64,000 bases of DNA, taken from positions 496,001-560,000 of the forward strand of contig NC_092409.1 of assembly GCF_009017415.1 (NCBI RefSeq), in the 5' to 3' direction. A program made the position numbers and the translations under genes. The DNA is from Aspergillus flavus. Taxonomy: Eukaryota > Ascomycota > Eurotiomycetes > Eurotiales > Aspergillaceae. The notes under the pieces are model-generated. The model made no database searches and was not told the origin of the DNA. It was given only the letters and a program-made list of their open reading frames with translations. Positions 1 through 10,574 of this stretch are shown here, piece by piece (position 1 is the stretch's first letter; every line of letters starts with the position of its first letter).

Positions 1-920
1 CTGAACATGTGAGGCTAGGCTTTGCTTTGACTGGCAATATTGGAAACAATTGAAAATACTTTAGCTTGACTTTTGTGGACTGTGGCTCTCCGCAAGGGAT
101 ATCCCTTCTATGCAAGGGGTGTGGATCATGCATCGATCCACCGAACAATGGACGTCAGAATACGGGAAGTTTTCTTTTACCCGTCACACTGGGCCTTACA
201 ATATGAAAGGGAAGCTGTAACGTAGCGCCCACCTCCAAACCAAAGCCTAAAACTGTAGTTAGGTAGGATGTATTTTACTATTTACTATTACCCCATGACT
301 GCAATACAGTTTGACGGTTTTCACTGACTCCTTACTCGGTTAATCTGCAGCGGTCCTCCATGCATATGCTAGTGTTGGCCCCTGCCCATTAAGCAAAGAG
401 GTCCGCATGCCCGCTCAGTGTGAAGACTTTGCATTGATTCCTTCTTTCTGCATGCAGTAACTTCTGTATCTTTCAGTGCACAGAAAAGAGGTGGACAAAC
501 ACCTTGCTTCCCTGGACAGCAATGTGGCGTAGCATAGATCTTCCATCCAGTATCCGCTGGAGCACATTGACTAACTGTGACGAAAAGATTTCAGACCTGC
601 ATTGTGATCCTTGACGGAAGTGATATCCGAGCGTTGTCATTCTGACACCAATTGTGCTTCGGAGACCTAATATCGCAAAGATGCCTTCAGACAAAGTTCA
701 TTAGCCCCTATACCGCCCTTAACCATTTCTTTACCCAAAAAACCTACCTATCCAATTGTAGGAGCCATATGAGTATAGATACTGTTGTATACAATTCAAC
801 AACACCGGACGTGGTCTCCTCGCTCTCTTACTTATCTGCTTGATCAACCGAATCTACTACCTCGTTTGTTTGTTATAACTAAGATTAACTTAGGCTTTAC
901 CACTCGGATATTCCACCATC
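1..920. other. 5' flank without recognised gene
   Basis: I see no coding pattern in either strand here. The last few hundred bases are the likely promoter and 5' UTR of the microexon gene whose ATG is at 921; the bases just before it read CACCATC. Confidence 0.4.
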
Positions 921-2273
921 ATGAAGGCCTTTTCCATCGTTGTTCTTCTCATGGGGTTGGGCATCGGAATGGCTGCACCCCCTTCCCCCCCTCAGGGTGA
1001 AAGCGACAACGTAGCAAGTAATCCCTCAAAGCGTTTACATACTTGGCTTTGTTCAGCTGTCAGTCCTAACTGTGTAATAGAAGGTATGTGGCTAGCCCTG
1101 CCGAAATACACTGCTAGCTGGATGCAGCGCTGACATGCCTTTAACGAAAGCTTCTAAGTGGGCGTTGTATACATTTTCTCGTTGATCGCAAATTTCTAAC
1201 ACTCACTAAAACTAACAGGCTGTAAGTCTCCAAAATCTCTATGAGCTAAATGCGGTCACATCATGATCTTAACATTTTCTTAGGGAGTAAGTAGCCCACC
1301 ATCCCCGGGACGAATCGCAAAATTGCTTGAGCTGACCTTGATTGACAAAATAGTTTGTGAGTACCATGTAGCCCTGCAGTCAGAAGCATTGAGGCTGATA
1401 CCAGATGATTGGTCAATACCAAAAGGATGTAAGTCATGTCTCCCTGCATGATTGAGAAAGAGATCATGGCTGACAAACTTTCACACGCATAGTTGGTGAG
1501 CACCCTTTGAAGAATAAAGGCTCGCTAAAATTAAGGTTAACCTGCTCGGTATTACAGGGTGTAAGCACCTCTCCTATGTGTTCCACAATACTTTAAAACT
1601 AACATTACTGTACAGCTTGTAGGTGCCATTAATATACTAGAGACGGGTTAATCCCTATCAACAGGGCTAATATGCCATTTCTTTTACATAGGATGTGAGT
1701 ACCCTGTTTCTTTCAGTTTAAAACGAAGAGATCTCTAACGACAATGCATGATATAGGTCGTGAGTCATATGTGCTATGAGGATGATTTACAGCTAAATAA
1801 AGAACCATTATTGACCACCAGAGCGTATAGATTGCGAGTGATGTTCTATCTACATTACAATAGTACAGAGCTAATCCTGCCTTAGGGAGTAAGTAGAATT
1901 GCGACATGAGAAATTCATGGAAGAATGATAGATGATAGCATAGCTGATACATGACACTGGGTTGGATAGCTTGTAAGTGGCTAGGTGAGATAGAATGTGA
2001 TATGAGACTGACACAATCGTTGGAACAAGGCGTAAGTTTTAACTCTCCACAAACGACATATCGTGGCTAATAGCAGCTTTACTTTAATTGTCTAGATTGT
2101 AAGTGCCATCGCAAGACATACATATATCAGCATCGGTACTGACAGCTTGGATTAGGAGGCAAGTACAATGTAGGGAGTAACTGGGTCTCATTTCACAGGT
2201 ATGCTGGCATTGCGATTCCTCATCTACTCGAAGGAGGTGCCGTTGGTGTCCGCCGCTCGGAGATAATATCTAA
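921..2273 (+). CDS. secreted peptide gene built of tandem one-codon microexons
   Basis: Exon 1 (921-1013) encodes a signal peptide (MKAF, a hydrophobic run, cleavage near AMA-APP) and a Pro/acidic spacer ending in Val. It is followed by 3-nt exons, each between a CTAAC/CTGAC-type branch point plus AG and a GTAAGT-like donor: 1081-1083 K, 1219-1221 A, 1284-1286 G, 1354-1356 F, 1426-1428 D, 1493-1495 L, 1558-1560 G, 1616-1618 L, 1692-1694 D, 1757-1759 V, 1831-1833 I, 1886-1888 G, 1970-1972 L, 2096-2098 I, 2156-2158 E. The terminal exon 2199-2273 (40 nt last intron) encodes 24 residues with two CxxC motifs (CWHC, CRWC) flanking an Arg-rich stretch. Predicted precursor is about 70 aa. Introns are 52-81 nt except where a decayed exon is skipped (135 and 123 nt). 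All microexons are phase 0 and none carries a stop. Donors at 1014, 1834 and 2159 are GC rather than GT. Family and function are unknown. The splice pattern is seen; the product is inferred and has no RNA support here. Confidence 0.72.
1149..1159 (+). other. decayed microexon (donor GT changed to CT)
   Basis: The sequence AAAG-CTT-CTAAGT sits in the middle of the only 135 nt intron of the microexon array. It lies 67 nt after one donor and 65 nt before the next acceptor, which is exactly the spacing of the other units. It looks like a former CTT exon (1151-1153) whose donor lost its first G. If so, the flanking introns are now spliced as one. Confidence 0.5.
2028..2037 (+). other. 2-nt microexon or skipped unit in the array
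   Basis: Here the array reads AG-GC-GTAAGT, leaving only two bases (2030-2031) between acceptor and donor. If included, it shifts the terminal exon into another open frame, which runs to about 2513 into the elongase remnant. If skipped (a 123 nt intron 1973-2095), frame 0 and the CxxC tail ending at 2273 are kept. I favour skipping because the frame-0 stop precedes the next gene. Confidence 0.45.
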
Positions 2274-2278
2274 TTCCA

Positions 2279-3501
2279 TTGGTAGAGCTCCTTGTAACCT
2301 CCTACGTACGTACTATTCAGCCTGCTGTTCAAGCAACCCCAGCTATATCCAGTGCCCCATCTGTCTACTTCGGATTTCCCGAGGCCCGAATCCTTCGATT
2401 TCCCCCGGGACCTCATCCGCCTCTCATCACACCAGCATCGCAAGTGGGATTTTCCTGGAACCACCCTTTCGATATACCTTCCACCGTGTACAGTTTCAGT
2501 CTTGATGCTAGAGTCCCCTTATTTACGGCGTGCTTCTATATTGTTTTTGTCTGTGTTCTCAACTATCTCAATAGGAGAAGGCATTATCGTCCTTGGCCTA
2601 TAACTCGCACAGCATCATTTACCTACATTGCTTTTGCGCATAATATTTTGCTTGGTCTCTTCTCCGCTTGGGCTTTCTTGGGTGTATGTCGGACAGTCAT
2701 ATCCTCTCTCCCACCTCGGTCAAGTGCACCTTATCACATCACGGATGTCTTCTGCAGATTCGACCGCGGACAAGGGCGACTGCTATCTGATTACAGTCCG
2801 GCAAGTAATACCTCAGTGCCGCTAGCTACTCTCGACAATGACTTCTCAGGGACCTACCAGGCCGAATCCCTGTGGGAGAGAGGTATGAACTACTACACAT
2901 GGATGTTTTATATGTCGATGTACTACGAGATCATGAACACTATACTCCTGCTAGTGAAGGGGAAGAAGGTCTCTTTCCTGCAGACATATCACCATGCTGG
3001 TGTGATCATATGTACATGGGTGGTGGTATCTACCGGACTCCACAAGCGGTTGTGGGCGTCTCCTTCAACACAGGAATTCACACGTTGATGATAAGAATTG
3101 ACTCCCGGACATCGTCTAAAAACGGAATAATTTATAAATCGGCGCAGTATCTCTATTACACGTTGACTACACTCACGATAAAAGTACCTGTATTTATGAA
3201 GCGTACCCTGACGCGACTACAAATCGCCCAGTTCGTCTTGGGCGGGCTGGCCTCATGGTTGTACGTGTTCATCTCGTATAACAACCCCATAAACGTACCC
3301 TTAGTTGCGACTGAAGACAAATCGAACATCCAGACATCTGTTGGGCTTGAGGTAGGGTCAAATGTGGCCCCATGCATGAATAATAGTGGCCAGGTTTTTG
3401 CGCTGGTGTTGGGGACGTTGTACCTCGTCCCTTTGATTCAACCTTTTCTTAAATTCTTTGGCCGCATTTACAAGTTGGAAGCAAAGCAAAAGGCGCTGTA
3501 G
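2279..3501 (+). pseudogene. ELO-family fatty acid elongase, decayed
   Basis: The product resembles ELO/GNS1-SUR4 elongases, ER membrane condensing enzymes of very-long-chain fatty acid synthesis. The catalytic histidine box is visible (FLQTYHHAG, around 2975-3000), with hydrophobic segments on both sides, a FNTGIHTLM stretch, and the C-terminal YYTLTTLTIKVP and LQIAQF blocks. Three lesions are seen. No ATG lies in the open frame (stop at 2264-2266, no Met before the middle of the protein). A one-base shift near 3030-3056 is needed to pass from the histidine-box frame to the FNTGIH frame. The expected intron 3091-3147 starts ATAAGA instead of GTAAGA. That 57-nt segment is a multiple of three without a stop, so retaining it would not truncate the protein. 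A single assembly error could explain the frameshift but not the missing start. Confidence 0.65.
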
Positions 3502-3772
3502 AGGTGCTGGAAGGAATTTTAATACCCTGGCTCGTGAGACAAGTTCTCTTATTTCTTAAGCAGATGTGCATACAGTCCATGCTCCATTTAGTTAGACTTA
3601 TTCAGTTTGAACCGTTAGAATTTCTTCAATTATTGCTAGCAGCTTTTCGCTCACATTCTATTTACGCCTACAAAGAGTAATACCAAGGAACATACTAAGT
3701 ATTCAAAAAAGATGGTTTGGCTCTTGGGACAACATGATACTAGGGCTCATAGTGTACCAGAACTCTCTCTGC

Positions 3773-5150
3773 TCATCGACACAAATACACCAGTAGCCAC
3801 GCTGGAAAAATAGTCCTCTTTGCAAACAATCTGATGAGGAATCTAATATGCTCCCGTCTTGATATCAGCTCGTATGACTTCCCCGCAGTGTTCCTGAACA
3901 ATATCATATCACCTCGTTCATCAGGAGAAAGCATCTTCCAAAGGTTATTTGTCTTCTCCTCTGTGAAGAGAAAGGCAGTGCCCAGAATAACATAGAGTCG
4001 CAGCACAGGGTGTAAGTCCGGCGAATGCCAATCAACAGTCGATGACCAGATTATCCGCGGCTCCCATGGTAGTCTTCTTAGCTTCATCGCGGCGCCCCAG
4101 AAGTCCATGAAGCTAAGGCGGCCACGTTCGCCTCCCACAGCATGGACGCAACCGGTGGTATTAAAAGCTACATGGGCTACCATTCGATCAACAACAACGT
4201 CCACTGGGACCTCGTCAATGGTAGCCTCGATTTCTGGTTTGGAACACCGCGTAGGCACCACGACACTAAACACAGAGGATGCAATCATTGCAGTTGCGAG
4301 AGCCGTTGATGGTGTTGACAAGGGAACACTGTATCCCGGGTATGGATATTTCTCTGCTGGTCCGATCACAGAAGGGCGGAGTATTAACACCTTCGATGCC
4401 CATCCCTTTTCGATGAAGAGGTTTAGGACCAATCGCTCTGCGAGGTGCTTCCCATACGCATACGGCCAGGGAAAATCGTGGAGTTCAAATTCAGTCGAGG
4501 AGCCAGTCTTCGTGATTTGGTCACGGGCATCCTGGGCACTAAGAAGGCTGTCATCCAACAGCTTTCCCTCGCCCAGGAGTGGGTAGATCTCTTCATTTAT
4601 CTCTGTCTGGGGCTTGCTCGAAAGCTTGTAAAGATGTGTGTTGGCGAAGGCTGTGGAAACATAGACGAATCGATCCAGGCAGGTAAAACCTAGGGCTAAC
4701 TGAGCTAAGGATTCGCTTGGCTGGACAATATGATCAAACACCCGCTCAAGCGAATAGGTCAAGTTGATTGTGGAAGCCGCATGGATAATGATGTTGACCT
4801 CTTTCTGCAGCTCAGTAATCATCTGAGGCGAAAGTCCAAGGTCTGCCTGCATGATGTCTCCATCGATCACCGTTATAGACTCCAAGTTGAATAGCCACTT
4901 GAAGTCCGCCTCGGGCAGATTTCTCTGCCATTTTCTGATCAGTTGGCTTTATGACCCGATGTCGTCAGTTCAACTAAATCAAGAAAGGCAATGAAATCCA
5001 GGGTTTCTCTAACCTTTCACCCCTCCTGCAAAGTATATAAATGCGCTTGGGACGAGCTTTCGAAGCTAACCGATGGGTGATAGCAGTTCCTAGGAAGCCG
5101 GAGGCTCCCGTGATGAGAATAGACTTATCGCAATAATAGTCCCACATCAT
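3773..5150 (-). CDS. fatty acyl-CoA reductase-like protein (NAD-binding 4)
   Basis: Two exons on the minus strand, 5014-5150 and 3773-4934, with a 79 nt intron; phases agree and give 432 aa. Exon 1 carries the Rossmann dinucleotide motif ITGASGFLG and the IYILCRGG strand that follows it in fatty acyl reductases. Further on come VDGDI-type and HAAS segments, the SDR-like YxxxK catalytic pair in PYAYGKHLAE, and the LRPSVIGP strand typical of the male-sterility/FAR family. The family reduces acyl-CoA (or carrier-bound acyl) to alcohol or aldehyde with NADPH. The start is the first of two adjacent ATGs. The gene shares an ~800 bp intergenic region with the divergent exporter at 5952 and lies tail to tail with the elongase remnant. 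The C-terminal sterile domain is shorter than in animal enzymes. Substrate is unknown. Confidence 0.83.
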
Positions 5151-5951
5151 TGTGATATGTCGGTTATGCTGCTCAACACGGTGTATCCGGTGTTACGTTG
5201 CTATCCATACCATCAGCATATATGTCTAGAAGAAGATCCTGGCCAATGCATACTTACTACTCCTAGCTACGGAATTTTACAGAGTACTGATAGGGTCAAT
5301 AAATGCCAGTCGCGAATGTTCCAGTTTATGACTGATGAATAACCAGTCTTCTTCAGATGAGAAGTATCAGAGCCTAAGTCTGGTAAAGTGAGAGAGGTCA
5401 GGACTCAGCTACGGGGTATAGGGGTGAAAACTCCTCCGTGGTATTCAAGGGATCATTGCAGGAGCAATAAGCTAGTAACACCCTTGCTGCGTAAGGTGGC
5501 ACTTCCTAGAGCACGATACTCCACCTAGATAAGTGCATAACCACACTTTGTCATATGATTGACAAATATTTAACGGTATTTACTGTTTGGGTAACGCTTG
5601 CATAGATAGCCGGAGGATGTATGTAGGTAAAGCAAGGGGGCTTCATACCGATCTGTATCTCTTAGTTTCTACTCTTTTCACCTACAGGTAACATTCCAGG
5701 TCTAGAACGAGATATTTTTCCCGATCTAGATGCCCCGTCTGTATTTGCGCTGCTTTTTTTTTTTTTTTCCCTTTTTTTTTTTTTGGGAAAATCCTGGTAC
5801 TCGGCAATCTGATCACCCAGCAACAAAACTACCAAAGAGTAAAGGAGAAAAGTGAAAGACAGGACGTCGAAAGAGAGAACGGCGAATAACCTCTTTTTAC
5901 CTTAGGAGCTGTCATCTTCGGACAATAGCGATTTCGGTCTACTCGTATACA
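5151..5951. promoter_or_regulatory. divergent intergenic promoter with poly-T tracts
   Basis: This interval separates two outward-facing genes (acyl reductase and MFS exporter). It contains two long T runs broken by CCC and ended by GGG at about 5752-5787, like the pyrimidine-rich tracts common upstream of fungal start sites. No gene is seen. Confidence 0.45.
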
Positions 5952-7827
5952 ATGACAGAGACAGATCCCAATCCTGACCTTCTCCTATCGTCGTTGGAAG
6001 CCAGTCCTTCAAAGCTCTCGACGACTCAAATACAATACGCTCAGTCAATTCCTGATAGTCGCCATGGAGCATCTGCCCGTCGGGCTGCTGACGAACGTGA
6101 CAATGGCCCCGAGGGAAAGAAGCTTCAATTCTGGATTGATCGTAAAGTCACATTGGCCTTCTTCCCACTGTGCCTATTGACTTTGATGGTAGCACTCGAA
6201 GCTGCCTCTCTGTCAATTGCACTTCCGGTAAGATTCGATCTGGAATTTCTTGGATTATCTGGAGCATGTGCTAACATATAAAGGTTGTTACTGAAGAGTT
6301 AGGTGGCTCGGCCATTGAGGCCTTCTGGAGCGGAACCTCATTTGTCTTGTGTTCTGCCTGTAAGTATAACCAACAATGAATATCAAACGGAAATGCTAAC
6401 AGTCGACAGGTTGCCAGCTAATATTTACATCTCTATCAAGTGCTTTTGGTCGCCAACTTTTGATAGTCATTGCTGTCATCTTTTTCCTCGTGGGGACTAT
6501 CGTGTCTGGAGTAGCGACAAACTTCACCCAGATGCTGGTGGGCCGCTCCATTCAGGGAACCGGCGGGGGTGGCATTATTGCACTAAGTGAGGTATCTGTC
6601 ACTGACATGGTCCCGTTCCGACTGCGAGGTGCATACTGGGGTGTTCTGGGATCAATGTGGAGCGTCGGATCTGTGATCGGACCTATAATGGGAGGTGGTT
6701 TCTCAACGAATTCGGACTGGGTGAGTGGAATACCATCATTCTAAGCTTACAGATTATTTCTAATTCCAAGTGCATAGCGATGGATCTTTTATATCAATAT
6801 TCCGTTTGCAGCTCTGTCAATCCCGCTAATAGTAATATACTTGAAAATCAAGACCAAGAAGACGACCAGGCGCGAGAAGCTCAAAAATTTTGATACGGTC
6901 GGATTAGTCCTCTTCGTATGCAGTACTGCATCTTTCTTGGTGGCTCTCAGCTGGGGCGGAGTGATGTATGCCTGGCATTCTTGGAGGGTGTTAGTACCTT
7001 TGATCATTGGGACTATTGGCATCATCGGGGTGATGGGCTACGAGACCCATATCCCCAAAGACCCAATTTTGCAAGTGTCAGGGATTGATAACCACTCTTT
7101 ATTAATCAATTATATTGGCACGGTGTTGCAAGGGCTTACACTCTGGTGTATCCTGTATTATCTTCCCCTTTATGGGGAAGCAGTTCATGGACTCAAGCCT
7201 CTTCCTGCCGGGGTTGCAGCTCTACCACTTGCCTTTGCCATTGCGCCGAGCGCTTGCGCGTCGGGGATTATTGCGGTGGTATCGGGGCGCTACCGCATTC
7301 TCATCTGGATCGGTTGGGCCGTCGCTACACTAGGCTTCGGTGTCCTCTGCTATTTTAATAGAACAACGAAGGGGGCTATTTGGATCTCTCTTATCGCAAT
7401 CCCAGGCCTAGGCCTAGGTGCACTTGTGACAAGTATCGCGTATGCCATTCAGGCTTGCTCGGAGACTCGCCATTTAGCTACTGCGACTGCGCTTTTCAGC
7501 TTCTTTCGTGCATTTGGGCAGTCGCTGGGTGTAGCCATTGGCGGCGTGATCTTTCAGAATCGTATGGAGGCGAACTTGCAGAAGTACCCGGCATTGGCAC
7601 CTATGGCAAAGAAGATAAGCCACAATGCGGTTGCATTGGTGGGAAAGATGCAGACGGTACCAGCATCGCAGAACAAGGATGATCTCCGCCAAGCGTACAC
7701 AGACAGCCTGCGGGCTGTCTGGATTTTCTGCTGCGTCTGCACAGCTGTTGGGGGTATTCTGAGTCTCTTCACGAAGGAGTATAGTATTGATCAAACACAT
7801 GATACGGACCAAGGGCTTGAAGAGTAA
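5952..7827 (+). CDS. MFS drug/proton antiporter, 14-TM (DHA2-like)
   Basis: Four exons (5952-6227, 6284-6359, 6410-6720, 6778-7827) give 570 aa with consistent phases. A hydrophilic N-terminus of about 70 residues is followed by a series of hydrophobic helices. The GRSIQGTGGGG motif after helix 4 and the motif-C-like GSVIGPIMGG in helix 5 are typical of fungal DHA2 transporters, as is the length. This family exports toxic compounds or secondary metabolites across the plasma membrane using the proton gradient. It diverges from the acyl reductase, so it may export that pathway's product. The cargo cannot be read from sequence. Confidence 0.9.
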
Positions 7828-8491
7828 CGTGCGCGGTCTTAGCTTTCTTGCACAGGACAGGGTGTGTGTTAGACTACCTCGAGCTATACTACCGGCTGAA
7901 TATCTCTTCAGTTTTTGACCTTATGAGTAACCCAAAAATATATAATCCATAGTATGCACCTGGCCTATTTCCATTAATACCTTATTAAGGAACTACCTAA
8001 TTCGGCCAAATGATGTATATAAATTGCTCATCTATGGAGCATTGGTGGACTTTTGGTGTCAGACCTCCTTGGGTCAACTACTTGTCATCTCAACTGCTTT
8101 GCGTAGTAGAATAGGTTTTGCCGAGGCCCAGTGCTAGTAAGCATAAGGGTTTCTAGTTCAAGGGGTATGTTTCATCGAACGATGAGCTTCCTCGATACTA
8201 CGAGATCTCGTCAAGGCGTCTAGGGAATCAAGCGTCATTTGCAGATCCTAGAAGAGACTAGGTAATTGTTGACTTTCACGTATTTACCGTATCATAAACA
8301 GTTCTTCAAATCAAACTGACAGTTACGGCTGAGGATGCCTTAAAAAGAGCAACTACCCTGTTCCAACCGAGACAGCCCTCCATACAACCTATCGTATCAC
8401 AGGAGCTTTTTTAGCTTTTATTTAAGTGAATGTCTTTCGAATCGGCTACTCGAGCGCACCAAGCCCAGAACCATCTGACACGCACAGCCAG
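7828..8491. other. intergenic, nothing recognised
   Basis: 3' flank of the exporter. I see no ORF with coding character and no RNA gene. Confidence 0.4.
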
Positions 8492-8803
8492 TCAAAATGG
8501 ATGACAGGAAGCCATTTTTCTCTTTCCCAGGTCATTAGCTTCAACGTTCCATTCACACCATTCAACTTCATCCGCGCCTTGTTCAAGTAGCATTTTCACT
8601 ACGGACTCTTGTCCATATATGGCCGCCAGCAGGAGTGGCGTAAAACTTTGATCGGGGTATTGGCACCCGGTGAGCGATATGATATAGACCAATAGTTCTA
8701 CGACCGCGCTTTGGCCATTCCTGGCTGCGAGCTGGAGGGGTGTGTCATCTTCGTCGTTCGCACAGTTAATATCTGCGTTGGTGGTATCAATAAGGTGTTT
8801 CAC
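8492..8803 (-). pseudogene. ankyrin-repeat gene remnant
   Basis: The minus strand encodes about 100 residues with ankyrin signatures: DTPLQLAARNGQSAVVELL, then FTPLLLAAIYGQESVVKMLL followed by EQGAD. It begins right after a plausible splice acceptor (TTATATGCAG), not at an ATG, and no upstream exon with repeats is found. It is probably the last exon of a truncated gene. Ankyrin repeats mediate protein binding; no catalytic domain is attached. Confidence 0.5.
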
Positions 8804-10574
8804 TGCATATAAGTCTCAGTACTCTGCTAAGTCGAAGATGGGATTTTAAATTTCTTCATCGTCGGAGCAATGTATTATAGTAGAAGACGTATTACTCCGG
8901 ATCATGGTTAGGAAATGCCAATGAGTTGGAGCTGCCAAGATAGTTTGAGATAGCGGTGGGAAAGCTTTATTTTCGGATTCCAGAATTGGATGGAGATGTT
9001 ATGATTCTGAATTAGTTGTAAAGCATCTAGGGGTGCTACAATAGTCGAATAAATAGGATGAAACTAGCAATCTCGCGTAGGCATATGTCTCTAGTAGCCT
9101 GAGATACATTTAAACAAACATTCCATCAATGTATCACTATCCGATAGCAATTGTTTTGCAGAGGCATACTTACCAAATGCGGTAAGAGTGCACTGACTCG
9201 GAAGAACAAGCAGCATTCGTAGGGCTAGGCTTTCGGACCTTCGCTGCCTTGCCAATGCAGCTCATCACAGTATTCTATGGCTAGGAAGCAGTCTCTCATT
9301 TTCTAGAATATTCCTTCTTCCTCATCCTGTCTGCAGCATAGTCTCGCTGAAGTTGGGGGTTTAATATATTTATCCGTCATTAACTACAAATTAATGGACT
9401 GCACATGCCATATACCGACTTTGATGAGAACATCGTACACAAATCCTCATTACAAATACTAGAAACCCTCAGGCCATCTTCGAAACCAATGTTTCATCTA
9501 CCATCTCCTCCCATGCCCCAAACCTCCAAGTAAACCAGATTATCACGGACACAGCTCGACCCACCATTCTAGTCCAGAACACAGCTAATGACACAGAAAG
9601 CAATGGATACCATGTATAAGTGACACGGTAGTTCACCTTCACCAACCACATATGAGACCATCACGGGTGTACAGGCGATTCAGACTTTATGCGGGTGATG
9701 GAGCGGTGCATGAATCACGCCACGTTTCGAATTTCCGGCTGAAGATTGTTTTGCCGATATGGCTATATATATCCGGCCTAGTTTCAGATGATAGAACGCT
9801 TGGGGTATAGTTTAACTTGTTTTAGTATAGTATAGTATGCTAATCACTGAGCACTAGCTTTGGGCCTAAAATATGGTTTATTTGTACTTCATGGCTTGGG
9901 TTCTGGGGTGGGACACTATTGGAGAGGCTAGTGTAGAGGTACTAGTGATAGTTTACTAGGTTTTCTGTGCTTAGGGAAATTCTGTTTGTGTGTTGTTTCT
10001 AATATGTTGTGCTGTGGTGTTGTTTGGTTATCGGTTTATTTGTGGGCTTCCAGTATGGAAAGTTGTTCAACTATGCAAGCGTTGGATTTCTTAATGACCT
10101 ACGTAGCGCTATGAGATTCTTTGCATGAGCTTGTCTCAAGGGAGCATCTCATCTCCCTGCCAGTCAATTCAAGATAAAACGATTCAATCACTTTTCTTGT
10201 CTCTTAGATAGCTCACTCCAAGATCTAAGATACTGAGAACACGATGTTGAACCAAGAATTCTATGTGTCATTACGGATAAATTTGCAGGAAGGTTGCTTT
10301 TGAAGATGCAATGCAATTGAACAAGGATATATAAAAATCACCCTATATACAATGATCGCCATGACGGCCCGAGCAAAGCTCATGGGGGCAAATTTTTCTA
10401 ATTCCTCATCCTCCACTACCCCTAGCGACGCCGGCGTCACCCGTTAAGCAACATCCGAAGATATGTTATGCATCACTTGTCCATCTGTAGAACACTGAAA
10501 ACTCGCTGAAGTTTCAAAAAAGAAAATGCTGTACTATACATCAAAATCATTAGAAGATAATCCGGTGAAGCTGT
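8804..10574. other. intergenic; one weak 60-codon ORF
   Basis: Mostly AT-rich, with TAGTATAG-type short repeats near 9825-9840 and a GT-rich stretch at 9960-10040. A minus-strand ORF at 9469-9651 starts with ATG and encodes a hydrophobic 60-mer (MWLVKVNY start, DETLVSKMA end). It resembles a membrane-protein tail but I cannot assign it. The right end is the 3' flank of the dioxygenase. Confidence 0.35.

Noticed and set aside
1014..2198. Periodic GTAAGT elements read as a CRISPR-like or satellite repeat array
   Set aside because: Only the splice signals recur; the 50-80 nt between them are unrelated in sequence and variable in length. Eukaryotic intron features explain them better.
2201..2266. 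ATG in frame with the elongase as its start codon
   Set aside because: A TAA at 2264-2266 closes the frame and no intron with good sites removes it.
5751..5787. T-runs as a transposon poly-A tail on the minus strand
   Set aside because: No target-site duplication or element body is visible; upstream pyrimidine tracts are common in fungal promoters.
10351..10446. 31-codon ATG ORF on the plus strand
   Set aside because: Lies in the 3' flank of the dioxygenase, no recognisable content, too short to separate from chance.
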